Positions 6,362 through 6,443 of a DNA stretch of 6,443 nt are shown here, in pieces. The notes beneath the pieces are model-generated. The model made no database searches. It saw only the letters and a program-made list of their open reading frames with translations, and had not been told where the DNA came from. The stretch is from contig JAKEGN010000127.1 of NCBI GenBank assembly GCA_022615525.1, positions 1 to 6,443 of the forward strand, given 5' to 3'. The position numbers and the translations under genes are program-made. The DNA is from Woeseiaceae bacterium (GTDB lineage: Bacteria; Pseudomonadota; Gammaproteobacteria; Steroidobacterales; Woeseiaceae). Each line of letters starts with the position of its first letter. Within the stretch, counting starts at the first letter, position 1.

Positions 6362-6443
6362 CGGGAACGGACGCGTTGAAAAAGGACACCTTTTTCAATT
6401 TTCCTGCCAGGACGGCAAACATCCGGCGGGGAAGCGAAAAGGG
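6336..6443. other. Non-coding right edge
   Basis: No convincing gene is seen in these last 108 bases. They hold the right arm of the first hairpin, the second hairpin with its T run, and a short purine-rich end (6421-6443). TTGAAAAA occurs at 6343-6350 and 6376-6383 and in inverted form at 6391-6398, three copies within 56 bases. The next gene, or the body of an insertion element, would lie beyond the window. Confidence 0.6.
6376..6402 (+). terminator. Candidate intrinsic terminator (second hairpin plus T run)
   Basis: TTGAAAAAGG (6376-6385) and its exact complement CCTTTTTCAA (6389-6398) enclose a three-base loop ACA, followed by TTTT (6399-6402). The 10-base-pair stem and T run fit a rho-independent terminator for the ATPase gene. 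The stem is A/T-rich with only two G-C pairs at the loop end, so it would be weak alone. Because it repeats the TTGAAAAA word of the neighbouring hairpin, it may instead belong to a repeat element. Confidence 0.45.

Noticed and set aside
6072..6422. A 116-codon minus-strand open frame reaching into the right-edge non-coding region
   Set aside because: Most of it is antisense to the FHA domain, and its start region is translated from the hairpins. No transposase or other family motif is visible.

Overview
The window looks like a core chromosomal segment of a GC-rich gammaproteobacterium. The evidence is a divergent pmbA/darP pair, a neighbourhood also seen in Escherichia coli, together with a class I purE-purK operon whose products closely resemble the enterobacterial proteins. 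A lineage below class level cannot be fixed from the sequence. The ExeA-like ATPase fused to an FHA domain suggests a non-enteric, perhaps environmental, lineage, but that is inference.

Layout from left to right. Positions 58-1401 (+) encode a long YihY/BrkB-type inner-membrane protein with a cytoplasmic winged-helix-like tail. It converges, with a 17-base gap, on pmbA (tldE, 1419-2762, -), the non-catalytic partner subunit of the TldD/TldE protease. An 89-base divergent intergenic region separates pmbA from darP (yjgA, 2852-3355, +), a 50S ribosome assembly factor with a GTG start. A good sigma70-like promoter straddles the end of darP and drives purE (3405-3899, +) and purK (3903-4991, +). 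These two enzymes jointly convert AIR to CAIR in de novo purine synthesis and are almost certainly one operon. A 123-base intergenic region with a perfect TATAAT leads to the last gene (5115-6335, +), an ExeA/GspA-like AAA+ ATPase with a C-terminal phosphothreonine-reading FHA domain. The last 108 bases contain no gene. They hold two perfect hairpins built around a shared TTGAAAAA word: one overlaps the ATPase stop codon, and the second is followed by a short T run.

Most of the window is housekeeping. The parts that depart from textbook content are the ATPase-FHA fusion, the repeat-like double hairpin at the right edge, the in-frame TGA-ACC-TTG junction between purE and purK, and the general lack of Shine-Dalgarno sequences. 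I see no phage genes, CRISPR arrays, rRNA or complete tRNA. No complete mobile element is present, although the right edge could be the border of one. I did not find a convincing new multi-gene system within these bases.
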